Assembly (NCBI GenBank): GCA_052168355.1
Contig: JBQLZQ010000006.1
Location: 15,005-79,004, forward strand
Direction of reading: 5' to 3'
DNA: 64,000 nt
Origin: JBQLZQ01 sp052168355
GTDB lineage: Bacteria > Pseudomonadota > Alphaproteobacteria > DSM-16000 > Inquilinaceae
The notes beneath the pieces were generated by a model that ran no database searches, was not told the DNA's origin, and saw only the letters and a list, made by a program, of their open reading frames with translations. Below are positions 49,503-60,565 of the stretch, piece by piece. The number at the start of each line of letters is the position of its first letter. Position 1 is the stretch's first letter. The translations under genes were made by a program, and so were the position numbers.

Positions 49503-50159
49503 TCAATGGGCCGGCGCCAGCCGCCGGGCCACATCCAAAAACGCCTCGATGAGGTCCGGACGCTTGTGTCCCGGCCGGTCCTCGACGCCGGACGACACAT
49601 CGACCTCCGTCGCACCCGTCGTGGTCACGGCTTCCGACAGGTTGGCCGCCGTCAAACCGCCCGACAGCATCCACGGGCGATCCCAGGCTTGCCCCGCCAG
49701 CAGCGACCAGTCGAATGCGATGCCGTTGCCGCCCGGCAGGGAAACCACCTTGTCCGGGGGCTTGGCGTCAAACAGGATGCGATCCACGGACGCGGCGAAC
49801 GACGGCACCGCGGCCAGATCCTCGGGGCCGGCGACCCGGATCGCCTTCATCACCGGCAGGCCGAACGTGCGGCGGATATCCGCCACCCGGTCCGGCGTTT
49901 CCGTACCGTGCAGTTGAATCAGGTCCATCGGCACCGACCCGATCGTATGCTCCAGCGCCTCATCCGACGGATCGACGAACAGGCCGACGGTGCGTACGCC
50001 GGTCGGTACGGTACGGGCAAGCTCGGCGGCAAGGGACACCGTCACATGGCGCGGGCTGCGTTCGTAAAAGACCAGGCCGACATACCGCGCCCCACCATCC
50101 ACCGCGGCCCGCATCGCGTCCGGTGTCGTCAGCCCGCAGATCTTGACGTGAATGCTCAT
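49503..50159 (-). CDS. trpF: Phosphoribosylanthranilate isomerase
   Basis: A 218-residue single-domain TIM-barrel enzyme of tryptophan synthesis (PRA to CdRP). The catalytic Cys is in HVKICGLTTPDAM, with the general-acid Asp in ILFDAKPP, and the phosphate-binding segments LSGGLTAANL and VDVSSGVEDRPGHKRPDLI are clear. The ATG at 50159 overlaps the pyrF stop (ATGA). TrpF is free-standing rather than fused to TrpC, as usual in Alphaproteobacteria. Confidence 0.97.
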   Translation of the reverse strand: MSIHVKICGLTTPDAMRAAVDGGARYVGLVFYERSPRHVTVSLAAELARTVPTGVRTVGLFVDPSDEALEHTIGSVPMDLIQLHGTETPDRVADIRRTFGLPVMKAIRVAGPEDLAAVPSFAASVDRILFDAKPPDKVVSLPGGNGIAFDWSLLAGQAWDRPWMLSGGLTAANLSEAVTTTGATEVDVSSGVEDRPGHKRPDLIEAFLDVARRLAPAH

Positions 50160-50899
50160 ACCGTCTGGATATGGCGCCCGCTCACGTCGTCGGCAATGCG
50201 CCGCGCCGTCTCGGCCGGGTCCTTGGCCTGGGTGATCGGCCGTCCGATGACCAGATAGTCCGCCCCCGCCTCCAGCGCCGCGGCCGGGGTCATCACCCGT
50301 TTCTGGTCTTGCGACCCTTCCCCTGCCGGGCGGATGCCGGGGATCACCAAAAGGGCAGACGGCCCAAGCGCCTGGCGCAGCCGTCCGATTTCATGCGGCG
50401 AACAGACGACCCCGTCCAACCCGTTCTCCAGGGCCAGTCGCGCCAGCCGTTCAACCTGGTCCGATGCATCCGCTGTCTGGCCCACGACGGTCAGATCGGC
50501 CGCGTCCAGGCTGGTCAGCACCGTCACGCCCAGCAGCTTCGTGCGATCGCCGCCACGCCGCGCGGCCGCCTGAGCCGCGGCGTCGGCCGCGGCCCGCATC
50601 ATGGCCGGTCCGCCGCTGGCATGGATCGTCAGAAGGGCCGGTCCAAGCGCGGCGGCGGCCCGCACGGCGCCGGCGACCGTCTGCGGGATATCATGCAGCT
50701 TGAGGTCGAGAAACAGCGGCAGGCCCAGATCGGCGATCGGGGCCACGCCCTGCGGTCCGTTGGCGCAGAAGAATTCCAGACCCAGCTTCAGCCCGCCCAC
50801 GGCGCCCACCAGGCCGCGGGCCAGCCTCAACGCGGCGTCCGCATCGGCCGTGTCGATGGCGCAGAAGATGGGATTGGAGACGGGACGACGGTGGGTCAC
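50156..50899 (-). CDS. pyrF: Orotidine 5'-phosphate decarboxylase
   Basis: A 247-residue TIM-barrel decarboxylase making UMP. The catalytic Asp-Lys-Asp array is in PLFLDLKLHDIPQTV, and the phosphate loop is in IPGIRP and DYLVIGRPITQAKDP. The GTG at 50899 overlaps the stop of the upstream oxidase gene (GTGA), and the stop overlaps trpF. Pyrimidine and tryptophan genes are therefore read as one coupled unit. Confidence 0.97.
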   Translation of the reverse strand: MTHRRPVSNPIFCAIDTADADAALRLARGLVGAVGGLKLGLEFFCANGPQGVAPIADLGLPLFLDLKLHDIPQTVAGAVRAAAALGPALLTIHASGGPAMMRAAADAAAQAAARRGGDRTKLLGVTVLTSLDAADLTVVGQTADASDQVERLARLALENGLDGVVCSPHEIGRLRQALGPSALLVIPGIRPAGEGSQDQKRVMTPAAALEAGADYLVIGRPITQAKDPAETARRIADDVSGRHIQTV

Positions 50900-52008
50900 T
50901 GGCGAACATCCTTGCCGGCGGCCCACCGGCTGAACAGGGCGGGGTCGGCGTCCCCGTCCAGCACGTCGGCCAGCCTTTGCCCGATGACGGGGCCGAACTT
51001 GAAGCCGTGGCCGGAAAAGCCGGTCAGGATCCATCCCGCCCGTCCGATCGGTTCGGCCACGAATTGCTCGTCCGGCGCTACGGTGTAGAAACATGTTCGC
51101 ACATCGGTCAAGCGGAACGCGTCGAAATCGGCGATCCGGGCGCGGCAGGCGGTCTGCAGGGCGGCCGCTTCCTCCATCGCCGCGTCGCGGTCGCGATCGG
51201 GGTCGCCGGTCAGGCTGAAGCTGTGGTCCCCCACTTTCAGCCCGGTTCCCGCCACCGGCGGCACCAGATAAAAGCCGGCACCCTGGTCGATGTCCAGCAG
51301 CATGGGCATGGATGCCCAATCGTCGCGCAGCGCCGGCGGCGGCTCCAGATAGGCCACGATCTGCCGCGACGCGACCGCGCGCGGCGCCAGGGCCGGGACC
51401 AGCCGCGCCGCCCACGGTCCGGCGGCGACGACCAGCCGGTCGGCCCGCAACCGTCGGCCGTCGGCCAGGGACACGGTCGCCGTATCGGGGTCGATGTCGG
51501 TGGCGGCCAGATGCGGCAGGATGGTGACGCCGCTCTGGCTCAGCCAATGGCTCAGGCGTTCGACGATGCGGCCGGCCAACAACACTCCGCCGCTGTCCAG
51601 ATGAAGGATCCGGTCGGCCTCCGTGAAGGTCAGCAGACCGAACCGGCGGCCCGCTTCCTCGCTGCTCAGGCGGGCAAACGGGTGGCCCGCGGCCGTAAGG
51701 CCGCGGGCGCTTTCATCCAGCCAGCCGCCGCCGCGCTGGCCGAACGCCAGGGTGCCGGTCGCGACGTACAGGCATTCGTCGAGGTCGCGCCACACCGCAT
51801 CCCACGCTTCGTAGGCGGGGCCGATCATCGCGCAATAGCCATCCAGGGCGCCATAGGCGTAGCGGATCAACCGGTGCTGATCGACCGACGATCCCAGCGG
51901 GTTGGGAACCGGCCCCTGTTCGACGACGGTCACGTCATGGCCGCGATGCACCAGCGCCCGGGCCGTCGACAGACCCATGATGCCGGCGCCGATGACCGTC
52001 GTCCTCAT
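50896..52008 (-). CDS. FAD-dependent oxidase, SolA/monomeric sarcosine oxidase-like
   Basis: A 370-residue DAO-family flavoprotein. The FAD motif is at the extreme N-terminus (VIGAGIMGLSTARALVHRG). The segment RTCFYTVAPDEQFV contains the cysteine that carries covalent FAD in monomeric sarcosine oxidase and N-methyltryptophan oxidase (CxYTxxPD), and the end GFSGHGFKFGPVIGQ is diagnostic. Likely substrates are N-methyl amino acids; which one is unknown. It overlaps pyrF by four bases and lies 21 bp after the AGE-family gene, so it is built into the pyrF-trp operon. Confidence 0.85.
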   Translation of the reverse strand: MRTTVIGAGIMGLSTARALVHRGHDVTVVEQGPVPNPLGSSVDQHRLIRYAYGALDGYCAMIGPAYEAWDAVWRDLDECLYVATGTLAFGQRGGGWLDESARGLTAAGHPFARLSSEEAGRRFGLLTFTEADRILHLDSGGVLLAGRIVERLSHWLSQSGVTILPHLAATDIDPDTATVSLADGRRLRADRLVVAAGPWAARLVPALAPRAVASRQIVAYLEPPPALRDDWASMPMLLDIDQGAGFYLVPPVAGTGLKVGDHSFSLTGDPDRDRDAAMEEAAALQTACRARIADFDAFRLTDVRTCFYTVAPDEQFVAEPIGRAGWILTGFSGHGFKFGPVIGQRLADVLDGDADPALFSRWAAGKDVRQ

Positions 52009-52029
52009 GGAAACCTTCTCACCGCCGGG

Positions 52030-53226
52030 TCAGCGCCCCAGGACGCGCATGGCTTCGGTCAGGCAAACAAACAGGTGATACAGCGTGCTGGCCGGGATGG
52101 TGTCGGACAACTCGCGCCCTTCGCGGTCCAGCTGATCGCGCCAGACTCCATGCTCGACATGCAGAAAATCCTGGAACAGCGACTTGAGGTGGGCGTCGGC
52201 CAGGGCCTGTGCCTCGTCCGCCTGGCCACCGTCCTGGGGGCCCATTTCATGCACCGCCAGACAGGCCTTGATCGCCTCGGTTTGCGGCCACAGCCGCTTG
52301 GTGGCGTTCAGCACGGCACCACTGCGATCGATTTCGTCGAAAGGCGCGCGAACCATGCCCGGCGCCCGGTCGACGCCTTGCGCCATGCCGCTGCGATACA
52401 GTCGCAAGGCCGGCTCGACCACCCCGTCGTCGCCGCTCAGGCGCCGATACTGGTGCAGCAGCCAGACCCATTCGAAGGAATGCCCAGGCTCTCGCCTCGC
52501 GCCATCGGGATTCGGGGCGGGTTGCCAGTCGGTGGTGAAGAACTCGCCGACGGTGCCGGTTTCCCGGTCGAAAAAAAACCGTTGGAACAGATCCACGATG
52601 CCGCCGGCCCGGTCCAGCCAGCCGCGGTCGCCGGTCGCCTCATGCAACGCCAGCAAGGCTTCCAGCAGGTGCATGTGCGGGTTCTGGCGGCGGGGCAGGG
52701 GCCAGGTCCCCGGCGTGTCGGTCTCGTCCCAGGATTCCTGGTACCCGCCCTGAACCGGGTCGGCCAGCCGGTCGTCCAGGAAGTCGATGGTTCGCCGCGC
52801 CCACTCCAGCGCTCCGGGCTCGCCGGTGGCGCGGTACAGCCAGGCCATGGCCAGCAGGATGAAGACGTGGGTATAGGCGTCGCGACGCCGCTCCAGCGGC
52901 CGGCCGGAGCGGGTGACGGTGGTGTACCAGCCGCCGGTTTGGGCATCCCACCCGGTTTCAGTCATGAAGTCCACCCCGTGCCGGGCCGCCTTCAGGGTCC
53001 AGTCCGGCGCGCCCAGGACCCGGGCGTGGGTAAAGGTGTAAATCTGTCTGGCTTGGACCCGGACACGTTTGTAATCGTCGGGGGCTGGCGTCCGATCCAG
53101 GCTCAGCCGCTCGACAAACCCGCCCTTGTCCCAGTCGATTCCCCGATCGGCCCAGAAGGGGAGGACGGTTTCGAACAGCCAGGTCCGCAAAGGGGGAATG
53201 TGGTCAGTCATCGGCGCGGGCCACAT
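52030..53226 (-). CDS. AGE family epimerase/isomerase
   Basis: A 398-residue (alpha/alpha)6-barrel protein of the N-acylglucosamine 2-epimerase superfamily. Conserved points are GGFVERLSLDRTP, the RVRVQARQIYTF region (substrate Arg), FMTETGWDAQTGGWYTT, RDAYTHVFILLAMA (catalytic-type His) and PGHSFEWVWLLHQY (second catalytic His). Members interconvert aldose and ketose sugars or epimerise acylglucosamine, and substrate cannot be read from sequence. The ATG at 53226 follows GGGGACAGG; an ATG at 53211 is also possible. It is 19 bp after lapA, on the same strand. Confidence 0.82.
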   Translation of the reverse strand: MWPAPMTDHIPPLRTWLFETVLPFWADRGIDWDKGGFVERLSLDRTPAPDDYKRVRVQARQIYTFTHARVLGAPDWTLKAARHGVDFMTETGWDAQTGGWYTTVTRSGRPLERRRDAYTHVFILLAMAWLYRATGEPGALEWARRTIDFLDDRLADPVQGGYQESWDETDTPGTWPLPRRQNPHMHLLEALLALHEATGDRGWLDRAGGIVDLFQRFFFDRETGTVGEFFTTDWQPAPNPDGARREPGHSFEWVWLLHQYRRLSGDDGVVEPALRLYRSGMAQGVDRAPGMVRAPFDEIDRSGAVLNATKRLWPQTEAIKACLAVHEMGPQDGGQADEAQALADAHLKSLFQDFLHVEHGVWRDQLDREGRELSDTIPASTLYHLFVCLTEAMRVLGR

Positions 53227-53245
53227 CCTGTCCCCAACCGGTCCC

Positions 53246-53656
53246 TTAGGACGCCGGTTTGCTTTGGTCGACCAGTTTCACGGGGTGCTCCTGCAGCGCG
53301 GACTGGGCGCTGGCCCGGCGTGCTTCTTCCAGCCTGTGAAGTTCGGCCTCGCGCTTGGCCGCGTCGTCCGCCAGCGCCTGTTGCTGCCGCCGTTCCTTCA
53401 ATTCCCGCGACAGGGCATCCAGCTCATGGCTTTGATGCCGGGCCCGCCGGCGGGTTGGCCCGCCCGACAGCCAGACGACGATCCCGCCCAGCAGGAACCC
53501 GATCAGCGCCGGCAACAGTACGGCGATGAACAGGGAAATCTGCGCCGTTGCGGGGAACGGCCAGAGCGCCACCTCGACGGTTTCCCGATTGGACACCGCA
53601 AAGGAGATCGCGATCGCCGCCAGCGGGATCGTGACAATCCAGGAAACATAGCGCAT
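53246..53656 (-). CDS. lapA: LapA family inner-membrane protein (DUF1049)
   Basis: A 136-residue protein with two membrane helices (about 5-22 and 40-64) and a basic, coiled-coil-like C-terminal tail (ELDALSRELKERRQQQALADDA). The motif FAVSNRETVEVALWPFP is typical of LapA/YciS-type proteins. E. coli LapA works with LapB in lipopolysaccharide assembly control; no lapB is in the window. It is 31 bp after ihfB, the usual alphaproteobacterial order rpsA-ihfB-lapA. Confidence 0.85.
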   Translation of the reverse strand: MRYVSWIVTIPLAAIAISFAVSNRETVEVALWPFPATAQISLFIAVLLPALIGFLLGGIVVWLSGGPTRRRARHQSHELDALSRELKERRQQQALADDAAKREAELHRLEEARRASAQSALQEHPVKLVDQSKPAS

Positions 53657-53687
53657 TGGGATATCTCCTCAGGCCGAAGGCCGGGGA

Positions 53688-53969
53688 TCAATCGGCATTC
53701 AGGCGTTCACGCAATTGCTTGCCGGTCTTGAAAAACGGGATCACCTTTTCCGAAACCTGGACCGATTCCCCGGTCCGGGGGTTGCGGCCGACGCGCGCAT
53801 CCCGCCGTTTGACGGAAAAAGCCCCGAAGCCGCGCAACTCGACGCGATGACCGTTGGCCAGCGCGCCGGAGATTTCGTCAAAGATCGTTGTCACGATTTT
53901 TTCCACATCCCGCTGGTAAAGATGTGGGTTCTGCTCGGCCAACCGCATGATGAGCTCGGACTTCGTCAT
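53688..53969 (-). CDS. ihfB: Integration host factor subunit beta
   Basis: A 93-residue DNA-bending protein. The HU/IHF arm is intact with the DNA-intercalating proline in [12 protein letters not shown], preceded by [20 protein letters not shown]. The N-terminus [17 protein letters not shown] is typical of the beta subunit. It lies between rpsA and lapA. The 300 bp upstream gap up to rpsA contains the rpsA terminator and presumably the ihfB promoter. Confidence 0.96.
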   Translation of the reverse strand: MTKSELIMRLAEQNPHLYQRDVEKIVTTIFDEISGALANGHRVELRGFGAFSVKRRDARVGRNPRTGESVQVSEKVIPFFKTGKQLRERLNAD

Positions 53970-54167
53970 CCCTCCCGCATCCCCTTCTGCCGTTCCCGAC
54001 GACTTGCGCGCCGGCTAAAGACCATTGTCTGATCGGATGGTGTGGACACGGAAGGGTCCGGCCCCCGCGTCCGAATATTCGAAACGTGCCAGACCGAACG
54101 CCGGAACGCAAGAATAAGTACCTAGAGAATAAAGGGTTTTCAGAAAAAAGTGTTTGGCCCTGCATAG

Positions 54168-54201
54168 GAAAAGGCCGCGAGGCTTTCGCCATCGCGGCCT
54201 T
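54168..54201 (-). terminator. Rho-independent terminator of rpsA
   Basis: A 10-bp perfect stem (AAGGCCGCGA at 54171-54180 and TCGCGGCCTT at 54192-54201) with an 11-base loop. Read on the minus strand it ends in TTTT. It lies about 70 bp after the rpsA stop and upstream of ihfB. The remainder of this gap, an AT-rich stretch around 54110-54155, may carry the ihfB promoter, but I cannot define it. Confidence 0.7.
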
Positions 54202-54269
54202 CCATTTTCCGCACCGTTCGGTCAGGCAGGGTCGGCGCTGCCGGCCGTCTCACCGGCGCCCCGTACCGG

Positions 54270-56006
54270 TCAGGACCCGTCTTCGGTCCGATCGGTCGCG
54301 TTACCCGTCTGCGCCTTCTTCAGGGCCGCGCCCAGAATATCGCCAAGGGATGCGCCGCTGTCCGACGATCCATAGTCGGCCATGGCCTTCTTTTCCTCGG
54401 CCACCTCACGCGACTTGATGGACAACGAGACCTTGCGGCTGGCGCGGTCGATCTGGGTCACCTGGGCATCGACCTTTTCGCCGACGGCAAAGCGGTCGGG
54501 CCGCTGTTCCGAACGGTCGCGCGACAGATCCGATTTCCGGATGAAGCCGGTCATACCGTCGTCGCCCAAGGTCACCTCGATGCCGCCATCGGTCACCGCG
54601 CTGACCGTGCAGGTCACCACGGCACCCTTGCGCACGCCGACGGCACCCTTCTCGAACGGATCTTCGGAGAGCTGTTTCATGCCCAGCGAGATGCGTTCCT
54701 TGGTGGTGTCGACATCCAGCACCTTGACCTTGACCTGGTCGCCCTTGGTGAACGTCGCCAGAGCCTCTTCCCCGGACTGATCCCAGGAAATGTCGGACAG
54801 GTGGACCATGCCGTCGATATCGCCCGGCAGACCCACGAACAGGCCGAATTCGGTGATGTTCTTGACCTCGCCCTCCAGCTCGGTACCGGCCGGGTACTTG
54901 TCGGCAAAGGTGTCCCACGGATTGTCCAGGCACTGCTTCAGCCCCAGGCTGATCCGGCGCTTCTGGGAATCGACATCCAGCACCATGACCTCGACCTCTT
55001 GCGAGGTAGACACGATCTTGCCGGGATGGATGTTCTTCTTGGTCCAGCTCATTTCCGAGACGTGGACCAGCCCTTCGATGCCGGGCTCAAGCTCGACGAA
55101 GGCGCCATAGTCGGTGATGTTGGTCACGCGGCCGGTAAAGCGGGTGCTGACCGGGTATTTGGCCTCCACGGCCTCCCACGGATCGGCCTCAAGCTGCTTC
55201 ATGCCAAGGCTGATACGCTGCGTTTCCGGGTTGAACCGGATCACCTGAACCTTGACGTTCTGGCCGATCTGCAGCGCCTCGGTCGGATGGTTGATGCGCC
55301 GCCAGGCGATGTCGGTCACATGCAGCAGCCCGTCCACGCCGCCCAGATCGACAAAGGCGCCGTAGTCGGTGATGTTTTTGACCACGCCTTCGAGAACCTG
55401 GCCTTCCTTGAGGTTGGCGATCAGTTCCGACCGTGCCTCGGCCCGGCTTTCTTCCAGGACGGCGCGGCGCGACACCACGATATTGCCGCGGCCGCGATCC
55501 ATCTTCAGGATCTGGAAAGGCTGGGGCGTGCCCATCAGGGGGGAGATGTCGCGCACCGGCCGGATATCGACCTGACTGCCGGGCAGGAACGCGACCGCCC
55601 CGGACAGATCGACCGTAAAGCCGCCCTTGACCTTGCCGAAGATCACGCCGACCACGCGGCTCTGCTCGTTGAACGCCTTTTCCAGCAGCGTCCACGATTC
55701 TTCGCGCCGGGCCTTCTCGCGCGACAGCATGGCTTCGCCGTTGCGATCCTCCATGCGCTCGACATAGACCTCGACCTCGTCGCCGACCTTGAGCTCGGCT
55801 TCCTGGCCGGGGGCGGAAAACTCCCGCACCGACACGCGGCCTTCGGACTTCAGGCCCACATCGATCAGGGCCATATCATTGTCGATGGCGATGATCCGTC
55901 CCTTGACGACGGTGCCTTCGAAACTGTCGGTCTGGTTCAGCGACTCCTCTAAGAGAGCGGCAAAGCTCTCCATATCGCTGTCCGACCGGGCTGGGGTTGC
56001 ACTCAT
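54270..56006 (-). CDS. rpsA: 30S ribosomal protein S1
   Basis: A 578-residue mRNA-binding ribosomal protein with six S1 repeats in the order expected. The first two are degenerate ribosome-binding types (GTVVKGRIIAIDNDMALIDVGLKSEG; GVIFGKVKGGFTVDL). Repeats 3-5 are canonical, with ITDYGAFVDLGGVDGLLHV, ITDYGAFVELEPGIEGLVHVSE and ITEFGLFVGLPGDIDGMVHLS each described by its core. The sixth is VSAVTDGGIEVTL. An acidic, flexible tail ends the protein. The ATG at 56006 is the only good start. Located after cmk, as in most Proteobacteria. Confidence 0.97.
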   Translation of the reverse strand: MSATPARSDSDMESFAALLEESLNQTDSFEGTVVKGRIIAIDNDMALIDVGLKSEGRVSVREFSAPGQEAELKVGDEVEVYVERMEDRNGEAMLSREKARREESWTLLEKAFNEQSRVVGVIFGKVKGGFTVDLSGAVAFLPGSQVDIRPVRDISPLMGTPQPFQILKMDRGRGNIVVSRRAVLEESRAEARSELIANLKEGQVLEGVVKNITDYGAFVDLGGVDGLLHVTDIAWRRINHPTEALQIGQNVKVQVIRFNPETQRISLGMKQLEADPWEAVEAKYPVSTRFTGRVTNITDYGAFVELEPGIEGLVHVSEMSWTKKNIHPGKIVSTSQEVEVMVLDVDSQKRRISLGLKQCLDNPWDTFADKYPAGTELEGEVKNITEFGLFVGLPGDIDGMVHLSDISWDQSGEEALATFTKGDQVKVKVLDVDTTKERISLGMKQLSEDPFEKGAVGVRKGAVVTCTVSAVTDGGIEVTLGDDGMTGFIRKSDLSRDRSEQRPDRFAVGEKVDAQVTQIDRASRKVSLSIKSREVAEEKKAMADYGSSDSGASLGDILGAALKKAQTGNATDRTEDGS

Positions 56007-56154
56007 AAAGACTCCTTACATACAACCGGATGGCGCGCCGCGGGTCATCCCGCCTGGAAAGCGTGCCGCCGGCAGACCGGCTTCCATACCGGTCGTCATG
56101 GCAGGCCGTACCCTGACGGTCCGGCCAACGCATACACCGAAAAAGCCTGGCAAC

Positions 56155-56808
56155 TCACCGCTGCCCGGTTCTCTCGGCAATAAAATCGAGCGCCCGTTCG
56201 AACACCTGGTCGGCGCTCAGGTCGCTGGTGTCCAGTACGAATGCGTCGTCGGCGGGGGTCAATGGCGATATGGCCCTGCCGCTATCCCGCGCGTCGCGTT
56301 GTCTCATGTCTTCCAGGACAGCGGCGTATATAACGTCTTGGCCCCGCTCCCGCAACTCTTTGAATCGCCGGGCTGTACGGGTCGGAAGCGAGGCGGTGAT
56401 GAAGATTTTGACGTCGGCGTCCGGACAGACCACCGTCCCGATGTCCCGACCGTCGACCACGGCCCCCCGGGGACCCTCGGCGAACCGCCGCTGAAAGTCC
56501 AGAAGGCCGCGCCTGACATGGGGCATCGCGGCGACCTTGGAGGCCGCCTGGGCGACATCGTCGTGGCGCAGCGCCCGGGCGGTCAGATCCACGTCGTCGA
56601 GCGCCGCGATCGCCTCGGCCGCCGCCTCCGGATCGGCGGGATCGCCGCCGCGCCGCAGCACCTCGTAGCCGATGGCCCTGTAGAGCAGGCCGGTGTCGAG
56701 TTCCGGCAGCCCGAAATGCTCGGCCAGCCGCCGCCGCAAGGTGCCCTTGCCCGATGCGGCGGGGCCGTCCAGCGCGATGACCAGCGGGGGCCGCCGCGCG
56801 CCGGTCAC
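56155..56808 (-). CDS. cmk: Cytidylate kinase
   Basis: A 217-residue CMP/dCMP kinase. The P loop is [18 protein letters not shown], followed by [11 protein letters not shown], the NMP-binding segment [22 protein letters not shown], and the lid [15 protein letters not shown]. The GTG at 56808 overlaps the aroA stop (GTGA), so the two are coupled. The aroA-cmk-rpsA order is a common proteobacterial arrangement. Confidence 0.96.
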   Translation of the reverse strand: MTGARRPPLVIALDGPAASGKGTLRRRLAEHFGLPELDTGLLYRAIGYEVLRRGGDPADPEAAAEAIAALDDVDLTARALRHDDVAQAASKVAAMPHVRRGLLDFQRRFAEGPRGAVVDGRDIGTVVCPDADVKIFITASLPTRTARRFKELRERGQDVIYAAVLEDMRQRDARDSGRAISPLTPADDAFVLDTSDLSADQVFERALDFIAERTGQR

Positions 56809-58139
56809 GACAGAAGAGCGCCGGACGTGTCGTCCGCCGGCCGGCCCAGGCCGTTGATCAGGGCGGCAAAGCCGGGAAAACTGGTGCCGATGGGGCTGGC
56901 ATCGTCGACACCCACCGGGTCCGCCGTGGCCAGTCCCAAGACCAGAAAACTCATGGCGATCCGATGGTCCAGCGCCGTGGTCACCCGCGCCCCACCCGGC
57001 GGCGGCCGGCCGGTGCCGGTCACGGTCAACCAGTCGGCGCCCATGTCCACCGCGGCGCCGCAGGCCGAAAGCCCGTTCGCCATCATCGCCAGACGGTCGC
57101 TTTCCTTGACCCGCAGCTCGCCGATCCCGTGCATCCGCGTGGTGCCCTGGGCGCAGGCGGCGGCCACGGCCAGGATCGGATATTCGTCGATCATGCTGGG
57201 CGCCCGCTCCGGCGGGACATCCACGCCGGTCAGCGTGCTGGCGCGGACCCTGAGATCGGCCATCCGTTCGCCGCTGTCCTCCCGGTCCTCGGTAATGGCG
57301 ATATCCGCGCCCATCTCGATCAGCGTGTCGATCAGCCCGGTGCGCCGGGGATTCAGCCCGACGCCCCGCAGCAGGACGTCGGACCCCGGCGCGACCAGCG
57401 CCGCGACGATCAGGAAGGCGGCCGAACTGATGTCGCCGGGCACGACGACGGTGCGGCCGGTGAGTTCGGGCTGTCCGACGATGGCGACCGCCTGCCCCTC
57501 CGGACCGTCCTCGATCCGGATGTCGGCGCCGAAATGGCGCAGCATGTGCTCCGAATGATCGCGGGTCCGGTGCGGTTCGATCACCGTGGTCAGTCCCGGC
57601 GTGTTGAGTCCGGCCAGCAGGATCGCCGATTTCACCTGAGCCGACGCCACCGGCAGCACATAGGTGATCGGCGTTGCGTCGCCGGAGCCCAGCACGGCCA
57701 TCGGCAGGCGTCCCTCCGACCGGGTCACGAACGCCGCCCCCATGGTTTCCAGAGGCGCGGTCACCCGCCCCATGGGACGTCCGACCAGGGAGGCGTCGCC
57801 GGTCATGAACGCGGTCAACGGATGGGTGGCCAGGACGCCGCACAGCAGGCGGGCGCCGGTCCCGCTGTTGCCCATGTCCAGGACGGTTTCGGGCTCGCTC
57901 AAACCGCCCACGCCCACGCCTTCGACCGTCCAGGTGCCGTCCGCCGACCGATCGGCGGTGACCCCCAGCGCCCGCATGGCCGCCGCCGTGCGCAACACGT
58001 CCTCACCCTCCAGCAGGCCGCTTATGGTGCTTTGGCCAATGGCCAGCCCGGACAGCATGAGGGCCCGGTGGGAAATCGACTTGTCGCCGGGAACGGTCGC
58101 GTCGCCGGTCAACGGGCCGCTGCGATGGGCTGTCAACAT
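56805..58139 (-). CDS. aroA: 3-phosphoshikimate 1-carboxyvinyltransferase (EPSP synthase)
   Basis: A 444-residue shikimate-pathway enzyme joining shikimate-3-phosphate and PEP. Signatures are [33 protein letters not shown], and [15 protein letters not shown]; the catalytic Asp lies in the [16 protein letters not shown] region. The [12 protein letters not shown] form, with Ala after the second Gly, is the class II type also seen in Agrobacterium CP4. The ATG at 58139 is chosen; the frame continues upstream over the TIGR02300 gene without meaning. Confidence 0.96.
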   Translation of the reverse strand: MLTAHRSGPLTGDATVPGDKSISHRALMLSGLAIGQSTISGLLEGEDVLRTAAAMRALGVTADRSADGTWTVEGVGVGGLSEPETVLDMGNSGTGARLLCGVLATHPLTAFMTGDASLVGRPMGRVTAPLETMGAAFVTRSEGRLPMAVLGSGDATPITYVLPVASAQVKSAILLAGLNTPGLTTVIEPHRTRDHSEHMLRHFGADIRIEDGPEGQAVAIVGQPELTGRTVVVPGDISSAAFLIVAALVAPGSDVLLRGVGLNPRRTGLIDTLIEMGADIAITEDREDSGERMADLRVRASTLTGVDVPPERAPSMIDEYPILAVAAACAQGTTRMHGIGELRVKESDRLAMMANGLSACGAAVDMGADWLTVTGTGRPPPGGARVTTALDHRIAMSFLVLGLATADPVGVDDASPIGTSFPGFAALINGLGRPADDTSGALLS

Positions 58140-58298
58140 AGGTCGGGGCCTTTTCTTGCCAGGGCGGGCCGCCCCGGCATCGGTCGGCCCCACGGGTGGG
58201 CTGATAGCACAGGCCGTGGCAAGACATAAGCTTTGACAGCGGTGCGTCGACGTGGCAAACGGCCGGCTAACCGCCCATATGATCAATGGAGACACCTC

Positions 58299-58742
58299 TT
58301 GGCCAAACCGGAATGGGGCGCCAAGCGCATTTGCCACAGCTGCGGCACCCGCTATTACGACATGCGCCGCGACCCTGTCATTTGCCCCAAATGCGGCGCC
58401 GAGTACGACCCGGAGGCGTTCCTGAAATCGCGCCGCACCCGAAGTGCGGCGGCCGACGAACCTGTTGGGCGTCCGGCGGCCAAGAAAAAGACGGCGAAGG
58501 TCGCCGTGATCAGCGATGACGTCGAAACGGACGATGCCGACGACGATCTCGACGACACCGACGACGATGACGACGATCTGGATGCCGACGCCGACGCGCT
58601 CGATTTGAAGAAGTTGGATGACGATCTGGACGAAGACGACGACGAGCCCGCCAGCCCGGTGATCGAAGACACCGACGAGCTTGGCGACGACGATGCGGTC
58701 GAACAGGTGGTCGTGGACGACGATGACAAGGACATGTCGTAA
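58299..58742 (+). CDS. TIGR02300 family zinc-ribbon protein with Asp-rich tail
   Basis: A 147-residue protein of unknown function. The N-terminal 45 residues ([20 protein letters not shown], then [14 protein letters not shown]) form a rubredoxin-like zinc ribbon with two CxxC pairs. The remaining hundred residues are dominated by Asp, interrupted by a Lys patch ([11 protein letters not shown]). The start is a TTG at 58299 because GGAG precedes it by 7 bases and it yields the family's standard [10 protein letters not shown] start; the frame is open upstream to 58233. It is divergent from aroA and precedes tRNA-Ala, a placement common in Alphaproteobacteria. Confidence 0.9.
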   Translation: MAKPEWGAKRICHSCGTRYYDMRRDPVICPKCGAEYDPEAFLKSRRTRSAAADEPVGRPAAKKKTAKVAVISDDVETDDADDDLDDTDDDDDDLDADADALDLKKLDDDLDEDDDEPASPVIEDTDELGDDDAVEQVVVDDDDKDMS

Positions 58743-58879
58743 GGGGCCGAACCGGCCGGGCGGTTCGCCGGTCTCCAAGAGCGGGGCATTTTTCGCTTGA
58801 ATCCGCCGGGGCCCCCGCCCCATATTTCGGCCGCCTGCCGGCACACGGTAGAATGCCGTCCCGGCGGACCGGACACTTT

Positions 58880-60219
<1,340 letters not shown>

Positions 60220-60565
60220 GGCGCCACGCTCCTCGCTGCGATGTATTCGGCCAGATAGGCCTCCGTATAGCGGATCTTGCGAAGGCCGATCACGGTATAC
60301 CGGATCCGCCCATAGCGCCGCTCGCGATGCAGGGTATAGACCGACACGCCCAGCGCGGCGGCCGCCTCTCGTTCGGTCAGGAGCTTCGACAGTTGGGCTG
60401 GGTCGGGCGCGGTCATGGCTCGGATCGTCCTTCGGCATGCGCGGGGTGCGGCCACGTCTCCTTGAACCCAAGGGTCGCGCGGCCAAGAGCGCGCGGGGCG
60501 GGGGGCAGGAGACTTCCCGGTGTCGGACCGGCCGCGGGGCCCTCTGGCATACCCGCCCGTCTTTC

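Noticed and set aside
60420..60565. A further small gene between the HTH and DUF2190 genes
   Set aside because: Frames here lack starts with ribosome-binding sites and similarity; I see nothing definable in this gap.
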